A stretch of 64,000 nucleotides of DNA, taken from NCBI RefSeq assembly GCF_008329645.1, contig NZ_CP043474.1, positions 3,472,001-3,536,000 of the forward strand. The letters are read 5' to 3'. Shown piece by piece: positions 49,626 to 60,104 of the stretch. This stretch comes from Mycolicibacterium grossiae. GTDB lineage: Bacteria > Actinomycetota > Actinomycetes > Mycobacteriales > Mycobacteriaceae. The notes beneath the pieces are model-generated. The model made no database searches. It was not told where the DNA came from and worked only from the letters and a program-made list of their open reading frames with translations. The position numbers and the translations under genes were made by a program. Each line of letters opens with the position of its first letter. Within the stretch, counting starts at the first letter, position 1.

Positions 49626-50506
49626 ACGACCCGGGCGCCCGGCGCGCCGTCGGTCTCGACGGCCTCGGCCTCCAGCGGCGCCGGGCCGCGGCGCGACCGC
49701 CGCAACCGGCCCTCCAGCCACGTCGCGAACGCCGACAGCGCGAAGTTCACCGCGATCATCAGCACCGCGATCACGATGAGCGCCGGGATGTAGTTGCCGT
49801 ACGAGGAGCCCACCACCGTGCCCTGGCGGACCATCTCGACGAAGGTGATCTGGTAGCCGATCGCGGTGTCCTTCAGGACCACCACCATCTGCGAGACCAG
49901 CACCGGGAGCATCGACGTGATCGCCTGCGGCAGCAGGATCGACCGCATCGTCTGGCCCCACCGCAGCCCCAGCGCCGACGCCGCCTCCGTCTGCCCGCGC
50001 GGCAGCGCATGCACGCCCGCCCGCACGATCTCCGCGATCACCGCACCGTTGTAGAGCGTCAGCCCCGTGATCACGCCCGCGAGTGCGAGGTACTCACCGG
50101 GGAAGACGTCGTACAGCGCGTAGAGGAAGTACGCGAAGATCATCATGATCAGCACCGGAACGGCGCGGAAGAACTCCACGACGATCGCGCAGAACCACCG
50201 CACCGGCCCGTGCGTGGACATGCGTCCCACGCCGAGTGCGAAACCCAGCAGCAACGCCAGCACGATCGACACCGCCGCCGCCGTCAGCGTGCCCTCGACG
50301 CCCGGTAACACGTAGGTCGTCCACAGCTCCGGGGTGGTGAACGGTTCCCACTTCGCCGCGTCCAACTGGCCCTTGGCCTGCAAGCGGGACAGCACCACCC
50401 ACGCCACTAGGGCGATCACGACCACCGTCACCGCCGTGACGACGTGGTTGCGCAGTCGCGCCCGCGGGCCGGGTGCGTCGAAGAGGACCGAGGATCCGCC
50501 GCTCAT
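49622..50506 (-). CDS. gluD: Glutamate-type ABC permease GluD
   Basis: This ~294-residue permease of the polar amino acid family (HEAT/His-Glu-Arg type) has an N-terminal anchor helix and five further helices, with the EAA loop [21 protein letters not shown]. It is the last gene of gluABCD. ATG 50506 or the adjacent ATG 50509 is used; the upstream 64 bp is a tandem duplication that links it to gluC. Confidence 0.88.
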   Translation of the reverse strand: MSGGSSVLFDAPGPRARLRNHVVTAVTVVVIALVAWVVLSRLQAKGQLDAAKWEPFTTPELWTTYVLPGVEGTLTAAAVSIVLALLLGFALGVGRMSTHGPVRWFCAIVVEFFRAVPVLIMMIFAYFLYALYDVFPGEYLALAGVITGLTLYNGAVIAEIVRAGVHALPRGQTEAASALGLRWGQTMRSILLPQAITSMLPVLVSQMVVVLKDTAIGYQITFVEMVRQGTVVGSSYGNYIPALIVIAVLMIAVNFALSAFATWLEGRLRRSRRGPAPLEAEAVETDGAPGARVV

Positions 50507-50572
50507 CATCGTGACCCGTTCTTCGCGCAAGCGCTCATCATCGTGACCCGTTCTTCGCGCAAGCGCTCATCA
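50501..50572 (-). repeat. 32-bp tandem duplication at the gluC-gluD junction
   Basis: Two identical 32-bp units (50501-50532, 50533-50564) and a partial third (50565-50572) fill the junction. Read on the minus strand, gluC ends TGATG. Each unit encodes the 10-codon peptide M-S-A-C-A-K-N-G-S-R and ends in another TGATG, and the last TGATG starts gluD. The result is two mini-cistrons (50538-50570, 50506-50538) chained by stop-start overlaps between the two permease genes. Confidence 0.9.
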
Positions 50573-51250
50573 GCGCGCCACCGCCCATCGCCTACCCAAC
50601 CACCCGAACAGCAGTCCCAACGGCAGCGTCAACACGATGAACCCGAGGGCGAAGATCGTGCCGATCGTCAGCAGCGCCGCGGTGTTCTCGATCATCTCCT
50701 TCATCAGCAGGGCCGCCTCCGCGACGCCGATCGCCGACGCGATCGTCGTGTTCTTCGTCAACGCGATCAGCACCGAGCCCAACGGGATCAGCACCGCGCG
50801 AAAGGCCTGCGGCAGCAATACCATTCGCAGGTTCTGTCCGAACGTCAGCCCCAGCGACCGGGCCGCCTCGGCCTGGCCGAGCGGCACCGTGTTCACCCCG
50901 GAGCGGATGGTCTCGCAGACGAACGACGCCGTGTAGACGGTCAACCCGAGCGTGGCCAGCCGGAAATTGCTGTCCTCGATCGACGTCACCGACTGGGCGT
51001 CGACCAGCGTGATGCCGAGCGTCTGGGACAGACCGAACGAGCAGAACAGGATGATCAGCGTCAGCGGGGTGTTGCGTACGACGTTGACGTACGCGGTGCC
51101 CAGCCAGTTCAGCACCGGCACCGGCGACAACCGCATCGCCGCCAGCACCGTGCCGAGCACCAACGCACCCACGGCCGAGAACACCGTCAACTGGATCGTG
51201 GTCCAGAACGCCTCGAAGATCTGGCCGCGATACTCGGAGAAGACCTCCAC
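50570..51250 (-). CDS. gluC: Glutamate-type ABC permease GluC
   Basis: This 226-residue HisM-type permease has five transmembrane helices, MEVFSEYRGQIFEAFWTTIQ at the N-terminus and the EAA loop ARSLGLTFGQNLRMVLLPQAF. It pairs with GluD. GTG 51250 lies 41 nt after gluB. Its stop overlaps the first mini-cistron of the tandem repeat (TGATG). Confidence 0.9.
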   Translation of the reverse strand: MEVFSEYRGQIFEAFWTTIQLTVFSAVGALVLGTVLAAMRLSPVPVLNWLGTAYVNVVRNTPLTLIILFCSFGLSQTLGITLVDAQSVTSIEDSNFRLATLGLTVYTASFVCETIRSGVNTVPLGQAEAARSLGLTFGQNLRMVLLPQAFRAVLIPLGSVLIALTKNTTIASAIGVAEAALLMKEMIENTAALLTIGTIFALGFIVLTLPLGLLFGWLGRRWAVAR

Positions 51251-51291
51251 CTGAACTCCGTCGGCTCCCCGTCAGCCTCGCAGGGACTCGG

Positions 51292-52173
51292 TCAGTTCTG
51301 GTCGAGCGCCGGCGGGCTGGGCACCTGGATGCCCGCGGGACCGAGGTTCTTCTCGAACGCCGCCTTCCATGCGCCGTCGGACTCCATCTTCGCGATGGCG
51401 TCGTTGATCTTCTTCTGCAGCTCGTTGTCATCCTTCTTCAGGCCGATGCCGTAGCGCTCCTCGGAGAACGGCTCGCCGACGATCTTGAAGGTGCCGGGGC
51501 TCTGCGCGGCGTACCCGGCGAGGATCACCTCGTCGGTCGTCACAGCGTCGATCGCGCCGTTCTTCAGCGCCTCGATGCACGCCGAGTAGGTGTCGTACTG
51601 CTGCAGCTGCACGCCCGGGTACTCGTCCTTGATGCGCTGCGCCGGCGTCGAGCCGCTGACCGAGCACAGCTTCTTGTTGTTCTGCAGCGACGGTGCGCCG
51701 GTGATGTCGGTGTTGTCGGCCTTCACCAGCAGGCTCTGGCCGGTCACCAGGTAGGGGCCGGCGAAGCTGACCTTCTCCTTGCGGGCGTCGGTGATCGAGT
51801 ACGTGGCGGCGATGAACTTCACCTGGTCGTTCTGGATCAGCGTCTCGCGCTGGCTCGAGGGGGATTCCTTCCACTCGATCTGCTCGGGGGTGTAGCCCAG
51901 CTCCTTCGCCACGTACGTGGCGACGTCGACGTCGAAGCCGGTCATCTTGCCGTCCGGGTTCTTCAGGCCCAGGCCGGGCTGGTCGAACTTGGTGCCGATG
52001 ACGATCTTGTTCTCGTCGGACCCACCGCCGCTACCCCCGCATGCGGTCAGCGACAGCGGCAGCGCGACGGCGATCGCCGCGACCGCGGCCAACCGGACGC
52101 GCCGCGACCGCTTCGAGGTGGTCGCGCCATCGTGCGCCGGACGACTGGTGGACGCCTGCGGATCGTTGAGCAC
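51292..52173 (-). CDS. gluB: Glutamate-binding lipoprotein GluB
   Basis: This 293-residue periplasm-side binding protein has a basic N-terminus, a hydrophobic signal (~26-43) and the lipobox LSLTAC followed by a Gly/Ser linker. The SBP_bac_3 domain starts KIVIGTKFDQPGLGLKNPDG and has FAGPYLVTGQSLLV. Acidic amino acid specificity is inferred from operon similarity to the M. smegmatis/Corynebacterium gluABCD genes. GTG 52173 has GAAGGGAA upstream. Confidence 0.9.
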   Translation of the reverse strand: MLNDPQASTSRPAHDGATTSKRSRRVRLAAVAAIAVALPLSLTACGGSGGGSDENKIVIGTKFDQPGLGLKNPDGKMTGFDVDVATYVAKELGYTPEQIEWKESPSSQRETLIQNDQVKFIAATYSITDARKEKVSFAGPYLVTGQSLLVKADNTDITGAPSLQNNKKLCSVSGSTPAQRIKDEYPGVQLQQYDTYSACIEALKNGAIDAVTTDEVILAGYAAQSPGTFKIVGEPFSEERYGIGLKKDDNELQKKINDAIAKMESDGAWKAAFEKNLGPAGIQVPSPPALDQN

Positions 52174-52188
52174 TGTGGTTCCCTTCGC

Positions 52189-52947
52189 CTAGTGGTTGAG
52201 GATCTTGCCGAGGAAGTCCTTGGCACGGTCGGATTTCGGGTCGTTGAAGAACTGCTCGGGGGCGGCGTCCTCGACGATCGCGCCGTCGGCCATGAACACC
52301 ACCCGGTTGGAGGCGCGCCGCGCGAACCCCATCTCGTGGGTCACCACGAGCATCGTCATCCCGTCGGCCGCCAGCGACGACATCACCGCCAGCACCTCGT
52401 TGATCATCTCCGGATCCAGCGCGCTGGTCGGCTCGTCGAAGAGCATGACCTTCGGGTTCATCGCCAGCGACCGTGCGATCGCCACGCGCTGCTGCTGGCC
52501 GCCGGAGAGCTGCGCCGGGTACTTGTCGGCCTGGTTGGCCACGCCCACCCGCTCGAGCAGGGCCATCGCGTTGCGGCGCGCCTCGTCCCTGCCCGTCCTG
52601 CGCACCTTCACCGGCGCGAGCATGACGTTCTCGACGATCGTCTTGTGGGCGAACAGGTTGAAGGACTGGAACACCATGCCGACCTCGGAGCGCAGCTCGG
52701 CGAGCTTGCGGCCCTCGGCGGGCAGCGGCTGCCCGTCGACCGCGATGCTGCCCGAGTCGATCGGCTCCAACCGATTGATGGTGCGGCACAACGTCGACTT
52801 GCCCGAACCGGACGGGCCCAGCACGACGACCACCTGGCCGCGGGGCACGTCGAGGTTGATGTCCTTCAAAACGTGCAGGCTGCCGAAGTGCTTGTTGACG
52901 GCCTGCATCGAGATCATCGACTGACCGCCGGCGGCCGGTTCGCTCAT
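52189..52947 (-). CDS. gluA: Glutamate-type ABC ATPase GluA
   Basis: This ~252-residue polar amino acid ABC ATPase has Walker [11 protein letters not shown]-loop [14 protein letters not shown], signature [13 protein letters not shown] and Walker [13 protein letters not shown]. It is the first gene of the operon, 15 nt before gluB. ATG 52947 (MSEPAAGG) has GAGG upstream; ATG 52914 ([12 protein letters not shown]) would be a shorter alternative. Confidence 0.92.
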   Translation of the reverse strand: MSEPAAGGQSMISMQAVNKHFGSLHVLKDINLDVPRGQVVVVLGPSGSGKSTLCRTINRLEPIDSGSIAVDGQPLPAEGRKLAELRSEVGMVFQSFNLFAHKTIVENVMLAPVKVRRTGRDEARRNAMALLERVGVANQADKYPAQLSGGQQQRVAIARSLAMNPKVMLFDEPTSALDPEMINEVLAVMSSLAADGMTMLVVTHEMGFARRASNRVVFMADGAIVEDAAPEQFFNDPKSDRAKDFLGKILNH

Positions 52948-53081
52948 GCCTTGCCTCGGAGCGGACACCGACCGACTGATTCCATGCGCTCAGACCTTAC
53001 CCAGCCAGCGCTCAGCCCGCCGGGGTCTCAAGGTGATCTTGGAAAATTGGGCTCCGATCACCGCGCCGATACCATTGTCGG

Positions 53082-54608
53082 GTGACTTCCATGGTGACGC
53101 GCGACGCCGACGTGACCCCGGTGGGCAGCGACGTGCGCACCTATCAGGTCCGCACCTACGGCTGTCAGATGAACGTGCACGACTCCGAGCGCCTGGCCGG
53201 GCTGCTGGAGACCGCCGGCTACGTCCGCGCGGCCGACGGCACGGACGCCGACGTGGTGGTGTTCAACACCTGCGCCGTCCGCGAGAACGCCGACAACAAG
53301 CTGTACGGCAACCTCAGTCACCTCGCGCCGCGCCGCGCGGCGAACCCCGACATGCAGATCGCCGTCGGCGGCTGCCTCGCGCAGAAGGACCGCGAGGCGG
53401 TGTTGCGCAAGGCGCCGTGGGTCGACGTCGTGTTCGGCACGCACAACATCGGATCGCTGCCCGTGCTGCTCGAACGCGCTCGGCACAACCGCGTGGCCCA
53501 GGTCGAGATCGCCGACGCGCTGCGCGAATTCCCCTCCACGCTGCCCGCGACCCGCGAATCCGCTTACGCCGCCTGGGTTTCGGTGTCGGTGGGCTGCAAC
53601 AACACCTGCACGTTCTGCATCGTGCCCTCGTTGCGCGGCAAGGAGGTCGACCGCAGGCCGGGCGACGTGCTGGCCGAGGTCACCGCGCTCGCCGAGCAGG
53701 GCGTGCTGGAGGTCACCCTGCTCGGACAGAACGTGAACGCCTACGGCGTCTCCTTCGCCGATACGGACCTCCCACGCGACCGCGGCGCCTTCGCGCAGCT
53801 GCTGCGGGCGTGCGGCACCGTCGAGGGGCTCGAGCGCGTGCGGTTCACCTCGCCGCATCCCGCCGAGTTCACCGACGACGTCATCGAGGCGATGGCCGAG
53901 ACGTCGAACGTCTGCCCGACGCTGCACATGCCGCTGCAGTCCGGGTCCGACCGGATCCTGCGGGCCATGCGCCGGTCCTACCGCGCCGAGCGCTACCTCG
54001 GCATCATCGACCGGGTCCGCGCCGCGATCCCGCACGCGGCGATCACCACCGACATCATCGTCGGCTTCCCCGGCGAGACCGAGGACGACTTCGCCGCGAC
54101 GCTCGAGGTGGTCGAACGCGCCCGCTTTGCCAGCGCCTTCACCTTCCAGTACTCCAAGCGCCCCGGGACGCCGGCCGCCGAGCTGCCCGATCAGCTTCCC
54201 AAACACGTTGTCGCCGAACGGTATCAGCGGCTCATCGAGCTGCAGGAGCGCATCTCGCTTGAGGAGAACCAGGCGCAGGTGGGCCGCCGGGTCGAGCTGC
54301 TGGTCGCTGCGGGGGAGGGGCGCAAGGACACCAGCACCGCGCGGATGTCCGGCCGCGCGCGCGACGGCCGGCTGGTGCACTTCGCCCCCGGCGGACGGCG
54401 GGTGCGCCCCGGCGACGTCGTCGTGACCACCGTGACGGCAGCCGCGCCGCACCACCTGATGGCCGACGCCGCGCTGATCGAGCACCGCCGCACCCGGGCG
54501 GGCGACGCACACGAGGCCGGCCGGAAGGTCACCACCAACGTGGGGCTCGGCATGCCGTCGGTCGGCGTGCCGCCCGCCCAGCCGGTGACCGTAGGGTGCG
54601 GGCTATGA
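53082..54608 (+). CDS. miaB: tRNA-2-methylthio-N6-dimethylallyladenosine synthase
   Basis: MiaB is a radical SAM methylthiotransferase that adds a methylthio group to i6A37 in tRNAs, acting after MiaA. The ~508-residue protein has the UPF0004 domain with cluster-binding Cys ([33 protein letters not shown]), the radical [11 protein letters not shown] and a C-terminal TRAM domain. Start is GTG 53082 or ATG 53091. It overlaps the next gene by 4 nt. Confidence 0.96.
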   Translation: MTSMVTRDADVTPVGSDVRTYQVRTYGCQMNVHDSERLAGLLETAGYVRAADGTDADVVVFNTCAVRENADNKLYGNLSHLAPRRAANPDMQIAVGGCLAQKDREAVLRKAPWVDVVFGTHNIGSLPVLLERARHNRVAQVEIADALREFPSTLPATRESAYAAWVSVSVGCNNTCTFCIVPSLRGKEVDRRPGDVLAEVTALAEQGVLEVTLLGQNVNAYGVSFADTDLPRDRGAFAQLLRACGTVEGLERVRFTSPHPAEFTDDVIEAMAETSNVCPTLHMPLQSGSDRILRAMRRSYRAERYLGIIDRVRAAIPHAAITTDIIVGFPGETEDDFAATLEVVERARFASAFTFQYSKRPGTPAAELPDQLPKHVVAERYQRLIELQERISLEENQAQVGRRVELLVAAGEGRKDTSTARMSGRARDGRLVHFAPGGRRVRPGDVVVTTVTAAAPHHLMADAALIEHRRTRAGDAHEAGRKVTTNVGLGMPSVGVPPAQPVTVGCGL

Positions 54609-55186
54609 TCAGCGAGCGCGGCTTCGACGACTTCCGCGAGGACCTCGAGGACGCCGAACGGCGGGTGTCACGCGAGATCGACCCAGGCGCACGGGCGCTG
54701 GTCGTCGCCATCCTGGTCTTCGTCCTGCTGGCGAGCTTCCTGCTGCCGCACACCGGCAGCGCCCGCGGGCTCGACGTGCTCATCGGCGGGGACGCCGCCG
54801 TGCGCGAGAACGTCGCCCTGCCGTCTCGGGTCTTCGTCTGGCTGGTGCTGGTGTTCGGCATCGGGTTCTCGATGCTGGCCCTGCTGACACGCCGCTGGGC
54901 GCTGGCCTGGGTCGCGGCCGCGGGATCGGCCGTCGCCTGCCCGATCGGCATGCTGGCGGTGTGGTCGCGCCAGACGGTCACCGAGCCGTACCCCGGACCG
55001 TCCTACGGTCTCGTCGTGGCGTGGCTGGCCATCATCCTGCTGACGTTCCACTGGATCCGCGTCGTGTGGGCACGCACCGCGGTGCAGCTCGCCGCCGAGG
55101 AGCAGCGCCGCCGCCGCGTCGCCGAGCAGCAGCGCAAGGGCCTGCTCGACGAGCCCGACGACACGCCGCCGAGCGCCGGCTCCTAG
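54605..55186 (+). CDS. Membrane protein, Rv2732c-like
   Basis: This ~193-residue protein has four transmembrane helices (about 31-51, 73-92, 97-116, 132-150) and a basic helical C-terminus ([20 protein letters not shown]). It matches Rv2732c downstream of miaB. ATG 54605 overlaps the miaB stop. Its end overlaps the convergent DUF349 gene by 4 bp. Function is unknown. Confidence 0.85.
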   Translation: MISERGFDDFREDLEDAERRVSREIDPGARALVVAILVFVLLASFLLPHTGSARGLDVLIGGDAAVRENVALPSRVFVWLVLVFGIGFSMLALLTRRWALAWVAAAGSAVACPIGMLAVWSRQTVTEPYPGPSYGLVVAWLAIILLTFHWIRVVWARTAVQLAAEEQRRRRVAEQQRKGLLDEPDDTPPSAGS

Positions 55187-56514
55187 CGCTTCTTGCCGAG
55201 CGCCTCGACTGCGGCCTCGGCCCACTCCCGCCACTGCGCGGCGCTGGCCCGGGCGGCCTCGGCGTCCTTGCTGCGGCCCGCGGCCTCGGCCTTCTCGGCC
55301 TGCCGCTCGAACTGCTCGGCCCGCACCCGGAATTGGTCGGCGCGCGCCTGAGCCTCCGGATCGGTCCATCCCGTCGACGCGGCGTCGCGGATCTTCTTCT
55401 CCACGACGCGCAGCCGGCGCTCCAGCTCGGCGCCGCGCTCGCGCGGCGTCTTGCCGATCGCGTCCCACTTGTCGCCGATCGCCCGCAGTGCGGCCCGCGC
55501 CGCATCCACGTCGGAGACGTCGATGCGCTCGGCCTCGGCGAGCAGCGCCTCCTTGGCCGTCGCGTTCTGCTCGAACTCGGCGTCGCGTTCGGCGTGCGCG
55601 GCGTTGCGGGCGGCGAAGAAGGTGTCCTGCGCGGCCTTGAACCGCTTCCACAGGGCGTCGTCGACGTCCTTCGCGGTGCGCCCGGCCGCCTTCCACTGCA
55701 CCAGCAGGTCCCGGAACGCCGCGCTGGTGGCACCCCAGTCGGTCGAGCCGACCAGGGCCTCGGCGCGCTCGCACAGCGCCTCCTTGGCCTGCTTGACGCC
55801 GGCGCGTTCCCGGTCGAGTTCGGCGAAGTGCGAGCCGCGGCGGCGGTTGAACCCCTCCCGCGCGGCCGAGTAGCGCTTCCACAGGGCGTCGTCGGTCTTG
55901 CGGTCCAACCCGGTGATGGTGCGCCACTCGTCGAGGATCTCGCGCAGCCGGTCGCCCGCCGCCTTCCATTGCGTGGACGACGCCGCGATCTCCTCGGCCT
56001 CCGCGGCGAGCGCCTCCTTACGGGCGGTCTGAGTGGCGCGGTGCTCGTCGCGGCGCTGCCGCTCCTCGGTCGCGCTGGCGTCGGCGGAGTCGATGATCGC
56101 GGTCAGCCGCGCGGCCAGCGCGTCGACGTCGCCGAGCACCGCGGCGGTCGGCAGCCCCTCGGCCAGCGTGGCGGCCGCCGACTTGATCTTGCGGGCGTCG
56201 CCGTTGCCGGAGGCCAGCCGGCGCTCCATCAGCGCCACCTCGGTCTGCAGATCGTCGTAGCGGCGCCCGAAGTGCGCGTAGGCGGCTTCGGTGTCGCCGG
56301 CCTGCCACGACCCGATCTGCCGCTCGCCGGCACCGCTGATCAACCACACCGTGCCGTCCGGATCGACGCGGCCGAACCGGTGCGGATCGGCCGTCGAGAC
56401 GGGTGCGGGCACCGCGGCGGCGACGGGGCCGGGGCGCGGCGCGGGTCGCGGCGTTGGTCGCGGTCCGGGCCGGGGGGTGGGCTTGGGTGCTCCGCCTGAC
56501 TCGCTCGTCGTCAT
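55183..56514 (-). CDS. DUF349 coiled-coil protein
   Basis: This ~443-residue protein matches Rv2731. After a Pro/Arg-rich N-terminus (~10-50) and a short domain ([20 protein letters not shown]), it has four to five DUF349 repeats recognisable by W-K-x-A-G and LWKRF ([69 protein letters not shown]). The repeats are helical and coiled-coil. Function is unknown. Confidence 0.88.
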   Translation of the reverse strand: MTTSESGGAPKPTPRPGPRPTPRPAPRPGPVAAAVPAPVSTADPHRFGRVDPDGTVWLISGAGERQIGSWQAGDTEAAYAHFGRRYDDLQTEVALMERRLASGNGDARKIKSAAATLAEGLPTAAVLGDVDALAARLTAIIDSADASATEERQRRDEHRATQTARKEALAAEAEEIAASSTQWKAAGDRLREILDEWRTITGLDRKTDDALWKRYSAAREGFNRRRGSHFAELDRERAGVKQAKEALCERAEALVGSTDWGATSAAFRDLLVQWKAAGRTAKDVDDALWKRFKAAQDTFFAARNAAHAERDAEFEQNATAKEALLAEAERIDVSDVDAARAALRAIGDKWDAIGKTPRERGAELERRLRVVEKKIRDAASTGWTDPEAQARADQFRVRAEQFERQAEKAEAAGRSKDAEAARASAAQWREWAEAAVEALGKKR

Positions 56515-56663
56515 GTCCGTCAACTTTCGTGCGCTCGTGCGTGGTGACCCACGCTGCTGCCGCGCGACGCGGCGCCGTCGTTCGTCTCTCGCCCGCTATT
56601 CAAACAGGTCGCCGAGCGGCGTGCGTACGCCTTGGCGCGCCGGCGTTGCCTAGGCTCGCCGTC

Positions 56664-57557
56664 ATGACGTTCGACCACGCCGACGTCGCGGTGGTGCTGG
56701 CCCTCGGTGCGGCGTTCTTCATCGCCGTCGGCGACGTCATCCACCAGCGGTCGGCGCACGAGGTCACCGACGAGCCGGTCGGCCACCTCGAACTGTTCAC
56801 CCGGCTGCTGCGCGACGGGCAGTGGTGGCTGGGCAGCGGCGTGTCGGCCGCCGGCTTCGCCTGCCAGGCCGCCGCGCTCGGCTTCGGGTCGGTGCTGCTG
56901 GTCCAGGCCCTGCTGGTGACCTCGCTGCTGTTTGCGCTGCCGATCAATGCGCGCCTCGGCGGTCACCGCGTCCCCCGCGTGCAATGGCTCTGGGCGGCGT
57001 TGCTCGCGACGGCGGTCGCGGTGATCGTCACGGTCGGCAATCCCACCGAGGGACGCTCGCGCGCCGACCTGGACACCTGGTCGCTCGTCGCCGTCGTCGG
57101 CATCCCCGCGCTGGTGGCCTGCGTCCTGGCTGCGCGGTTCGCCTCCGGCGCCGCGAGCGCCGTCCTGCTCGCGCTTGTGTCCGGCGCGCTGTGGGGGTTG
57201 TTCGCCGTCCTCACCAAGGGTGTGGTCGACCGCCTCGACGACGGCGTCTGGGCGCTGCTGCGGACACCGGAGCTCTACGCGTGGGCGGCGGTCGCGGTGC
57301 TGGGCACCGCGTGGCAGCAGTCGTCGTTCCGCGCGGGTGCGCTCACGGCGTCGCTGCCGACGATGACGGTCACCGAACCGGTCGTCGGGTCGGTCCTGGG
57401 CATCGTGGTGCTCGGGGAGACCCTGCGGCCGGGCGACGCGGGCTGGGTGACGCTCGGCGTGGCGTTCGCCGCGATGGTCGTCGCCACCGCGGCGCTGGCG
57501 CGCGGCGAGGCGGCCGACACCCAAGCCGCCGACGGCACGGACGCGGGCGCGCGCTGA
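56664..57557 (+). CDS. DMT/EamA-like membrane protein
   Basis: This 297-residue protein has about ten hydrophobic helices in two repeats and matches Rv2729c. MTVTEPVVGSVLGIVVLGE near residue 235 is the conserved EamA-type helix. A TAGGCT box (56651-56656) 7 nt before ATG 56664 indicates a leaderless transcript. Substrate is unknown. Confidence 0.83.
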   Translation: MTFDHADVAVVLALGAAFFIAVGDVIHQRSAHEVTDEPVGHLELFTRLLRDGQWWLGSGVSAAGFACQAAALGFGSVLLVQALLVTSLLFALPINARLGGHRVPRVQWLWAALLATAVAVIVTVGNPTEGRSRADLDTWSLVAVVGIPALVACVLAARFASGAASAVLLALVSGALWGLFAVLTKGVVDRLDDGVWALLRTPELYAWAAVAVLGTAWQQSSFRAGALTASLPTMTVTEPVVGSVLGIVVLGETLRPGDAGWVTLGVAFAAMVVATAALARGEAADTQAADGTDAGAR

Positions 57558-57577
57558 GCGCTCGCTAGCGTGGAACC

Positions 57578-58273
57578 GTGCTCAGCGCCATCGCCGTCAT
57601 CCCCTCGGCTCCGGTCGTGGTGCCCGACCTCGCCGGCGGTGCGGCCGCCGAACTGGCCGAGCTGCGGACCGCCGTGCTGCGGGCGGCCGCCGGACTGCCC
57701 GCGCGCTGGGTGGCCGTCGGCGTCGCCGCGGAGACGGCCACCGTCGCACCCGACGCCGTCGGCACGTTCGCCGGGTACGGCGTCGACGTGCGCGTGAGCC
57801 TGGCGCCCGACGCCGCCGGGGATCCGGTGTGGCTGCCGCTGGCCGCGCTCGTCACCGGCTGGGTGCGCGGCGCCGCGCGGCCCGAGGCCCGCGCGCAGGT
57901 CCGGGTGTTCGCCCGCGAGACCGACGGCGACGCGGCGGTGGCGGCGGGCCGCACGCTGCGCGCCGAGCTGGCCACCGACCCGGATGAGATCGGCGTCCTC
58001 GTCGTCGCCGACGGCGCGCACACGCTGACGCCGACCGCGCCCGGCGGATACGACCCGGCCTCGGCCGCCGTGCAGGACGACCTCGACCGCGCCCTCGCGC
58101 GCGGCGACGCCGCGGCCCTGGCCCGGACCGGCGGCGCCGTCGTCGGACGGGTCGCCCACCAGGTACTCGCGGGGCTGCTCCACGATCACCCGACACCGTT
58201 GCGCGAGCTGTACCGCGATGCGCCCTACGGCGTCGGCTACTTCGTGGGTCTGTCGTCGGACGTGGGCGGGTGA
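57578..58273 (+). CDS. Extradiol dioxygenase-fold protein, Rv2728c-like
   Basis: This 231-residue Ala-rich protein matches Rv2728c and resembles class III extradiol ring-cleavage dioxygenase (LigB-like) folds: [40 protein letters not shown]. The metal-binding histidines of true LigB are not clearly preserved (only one His in the second motif), so catalysis is uncertain. It overlaps miaA by 4 nt. Confidence 0.8.
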   Translation: MLSAIAVIPSAPVVVPDLAGGAAAELAELRTAVLRAAAGLPARWVAVGVAAETATVAPDAVGTFAGYGVDVRVSLAPDAAGDPVWLPLAALVTGWVRGAARPEARAQVRVFARETDGDAAVAAGRTLRAELATDPDEIGVLVVADGAHTLTPTAPGGYDPASAAVQDDLDRALARGDAAALARTGGAVVGRVAHQVLAGLLHDHPTPLRELYRDAPYGVGYFVGLSSDVGG

Positions 58274-59199
58274 CGCGGCCCGTCGCGGTGGTCGGGCCCA
58301 CCGGCACCGGCAAGTCGGCGCTCGGACTGGCGCTGGCCGAGCGGTTCGGCGGCGAGATCGTCAACGCCGACGCCATGCAGCTCTACCGCGGCATGGACAT
58401 CGGCACCGCCAAGCTGACCGTCGCCGAGCGGCGCGGCGTCCCGCACCACCAGCTCGACGTCCTCGACGTCACCGAGACGGCGTCGGTGGCGCGCTACCAG
58501 GAGGCCGCCGCCGCCGACGTCGAGGCGATCGCCGCGCGGGGCCGGGTCCCGGTGATCGTCGGCGGCTCCATGCTCTACGTGCAGTCGCTGCTGGACGCCT
58601 GGGCGTTCCCGGCGACCGACCCCGAGGTCCGTGCGCGCTGGGAGGCGCGGCTCGCCGAGGTCGGCGTCGCGGCGCTGCACGCCGAGCTCGCCCGCGTCGA
58701 CCCCCATGCCGCCGCGACGATCCTGCCCACCGACGGCCGACGCGTGGTGCGGGCGCTCGAGGTGGTCGAGCTGACCGGTCGACCGTTCGCGGCCAGTGCG
58801 CCGCGCATCGGCACCCCGCGGTGGGACGCGGTGATCGTCGGAATCGACTGGGAGACGGCGCATCTCGACGAGCGCCTCTCGCAGCGCACCGACCTCATGT
58901 TCGCCACCGGACTCGTCGAGGAGGTCCGCGCGCTGCTCGAGCGCGGCCTGCCGCGGGGTGGCACCGCGTCGCGCGCGCTGGGCTACGCGCAGGTGCTCGA
59001 CGCCCTCGACGCGGGCGGCGGAGCGCAGCTGATCGCCGAGGCGCGCGAGCGGACCTTCGTCGGGACCCGCCGCTACGTGCGGCGGCAGCGGTCGTGGTTC
59101 CGCCGCGACCACCGCATCCTCTGGCTCGACGGCGCCGCCGACGACCACCTCGAGGCGGTCACGGGGGCGTGGCGGCGCCGCACGCCGGAGTCACCCTGA
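58270..59199 (+). CDS. miaA: tRNA dimethylallyltransferase
   Basis: MiaA transfers a dimethylallyl group to N6 of A37 in tRNAs reading U-starting codons, the substrate for MiaB. The 309-residue protein has the P-loop [17 protein letters not shown], the catalytic [17 protein letters not shown] and the tRNA-binding [13 protein letters not shown] 58270 lies in the previous stop codon. Confidence 0.96.
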   Translation: MTRPVAVVGPTGTGKSALGLALAERFGGEIVNADAMQLYRGMDIGTAKLTVAERRGVPHHQLDVLDVTETASVARYQEAAAADVEAIAARGRVPVIVGGSMLYVQSLLDAWAFPATDPEVRARWEARLAEVGVAALHAELARVDPHAAATILPTDGRRVVRALEVVELTGRPFAASAPRIGTPRWDAVIVGIDWETAHLDERLSQRTDLMFATGLVEEVRALLERGLPRGGTASRALGYAQVLDALDAGGGAQLIAEARERTFVGTRRYVRRQRSWFRRDHRILWLDGAADDHLEAVTGAWRRRTPESP

Positions 59200-59222
59200 C
59201 CGGTCGCGGATATCCTGGTCCG

Positions 59223-60095
59223 GTGAGGTTCGCCAAGGGGCACGGCACGCAGAACGACTTCGTCGTGCTGCCCGACGTCGACGCCCGCCTGGCGCTGCCG
59301 GCCGAGGCGGTCGCCGCGCTGTGCGACCGCCGCCGCGGCCTCGGCGCCGACGGCGTCCTGCGGGTCACCACGGCGGGCGCCGCGCGCGACGCCGGTGTGT
59401 TCGACCGCCTGCCGGAGGGCCTGGCGCCCGACGACTGGTACATGGACTACCGCAACGCCGACGGCTCGCTCGCGCAGATGTGCGGCAACGGCGTGCGGGT
59501 GTTCACCCACTACCTGCGGGCCAGTGGCCTCGAGACGCGCGACGAGTTCGTCGTCGGCTCGCTGGCCGGACCCCGACCGGTCACCGTCCACGCCTGCGAC
59601 GCCGCCTCGGCCGACGTCACCGTCGACATGGGCAAGGCCAACGTCACCGGGACCGGCACGGCGGTGGTCGGCGGGCGCCGCTTCGCGGGCCTCGCCGTGG
59701 ACGTCGGCAACCCGCACCTCGCCTGCGTCGAGGCCGGCCTGACCCGCGCCGACCTGGCCGCCCTCGACGTCGCCGCGCCGGTCTCCTTCGACGCCGCGGC
59801 GTTCCCCGACGGCGTCAACGTGGAGGTGCTGACCGCGCCGCGCGACGGCGCGGTCTGGATGCGGGTGCACGAACGCGGCGTGGGGGAGACCCGGTCGTGC
59901 GGCACCGGCACCGTCGCCGCGGCGGTCGCGGCGCTCGCCGGCAGCGGCGTGGACACCGGAACGCTGGCGGTGCGCGTCCCCGGCGGGGAGGTCACCGTGA
60001 CCATCACCGACGCCACCAGCTACCTGCGCGGCCCGTCGGTCCTGGTGGCCGAGGGCAATCTCGCCGAGGAATGGTGGCGCGACCATCAGCGTTAA
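59223..60095 (+). CDS. dapF: Diaminopimelate epimerase
   Basis: DapF converts LL- to meso-diaminopimelate for peptidoglycan and lysine. The 290-residue protein has both catalytic cysteines, in [11 protein letters not shown] and [13 protein letters not shown], and the N-terminal [22 protein letters not shown] (59211-59216) lies 6 nt before GTG 59223, a leaderless start. dapB and dapA lie far upstream in the window. Confidence 0.97.
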   Translation: MRFAKGHGTQNDFVVLPDVDARLALPAEAVAALCDRRRGLGADGVLRVTTAGAARDAGVFDRLPEGLAPDDWYMDYRNADGSLAQMCGNGVRVFTHYLRASGLETRDEFVVGSLAGPRPVTVHACDAASADVTVDMGKANVTGTGTAVVGGRRFAGLAVDVGNPHLACVEAGLTRADLAALDVAAPVSFDAAAFPDGVNVEVLTAPRDGAVWMRVHERGVGETRSCGTGTVAAAVAALAGSGVDTGTLAVRVPGGEVTVTITDATSYLRGPSVLVAEGNLAEEWWRDHQR

Positions 60096-60104
60096 TCGAG
60101 GTGC

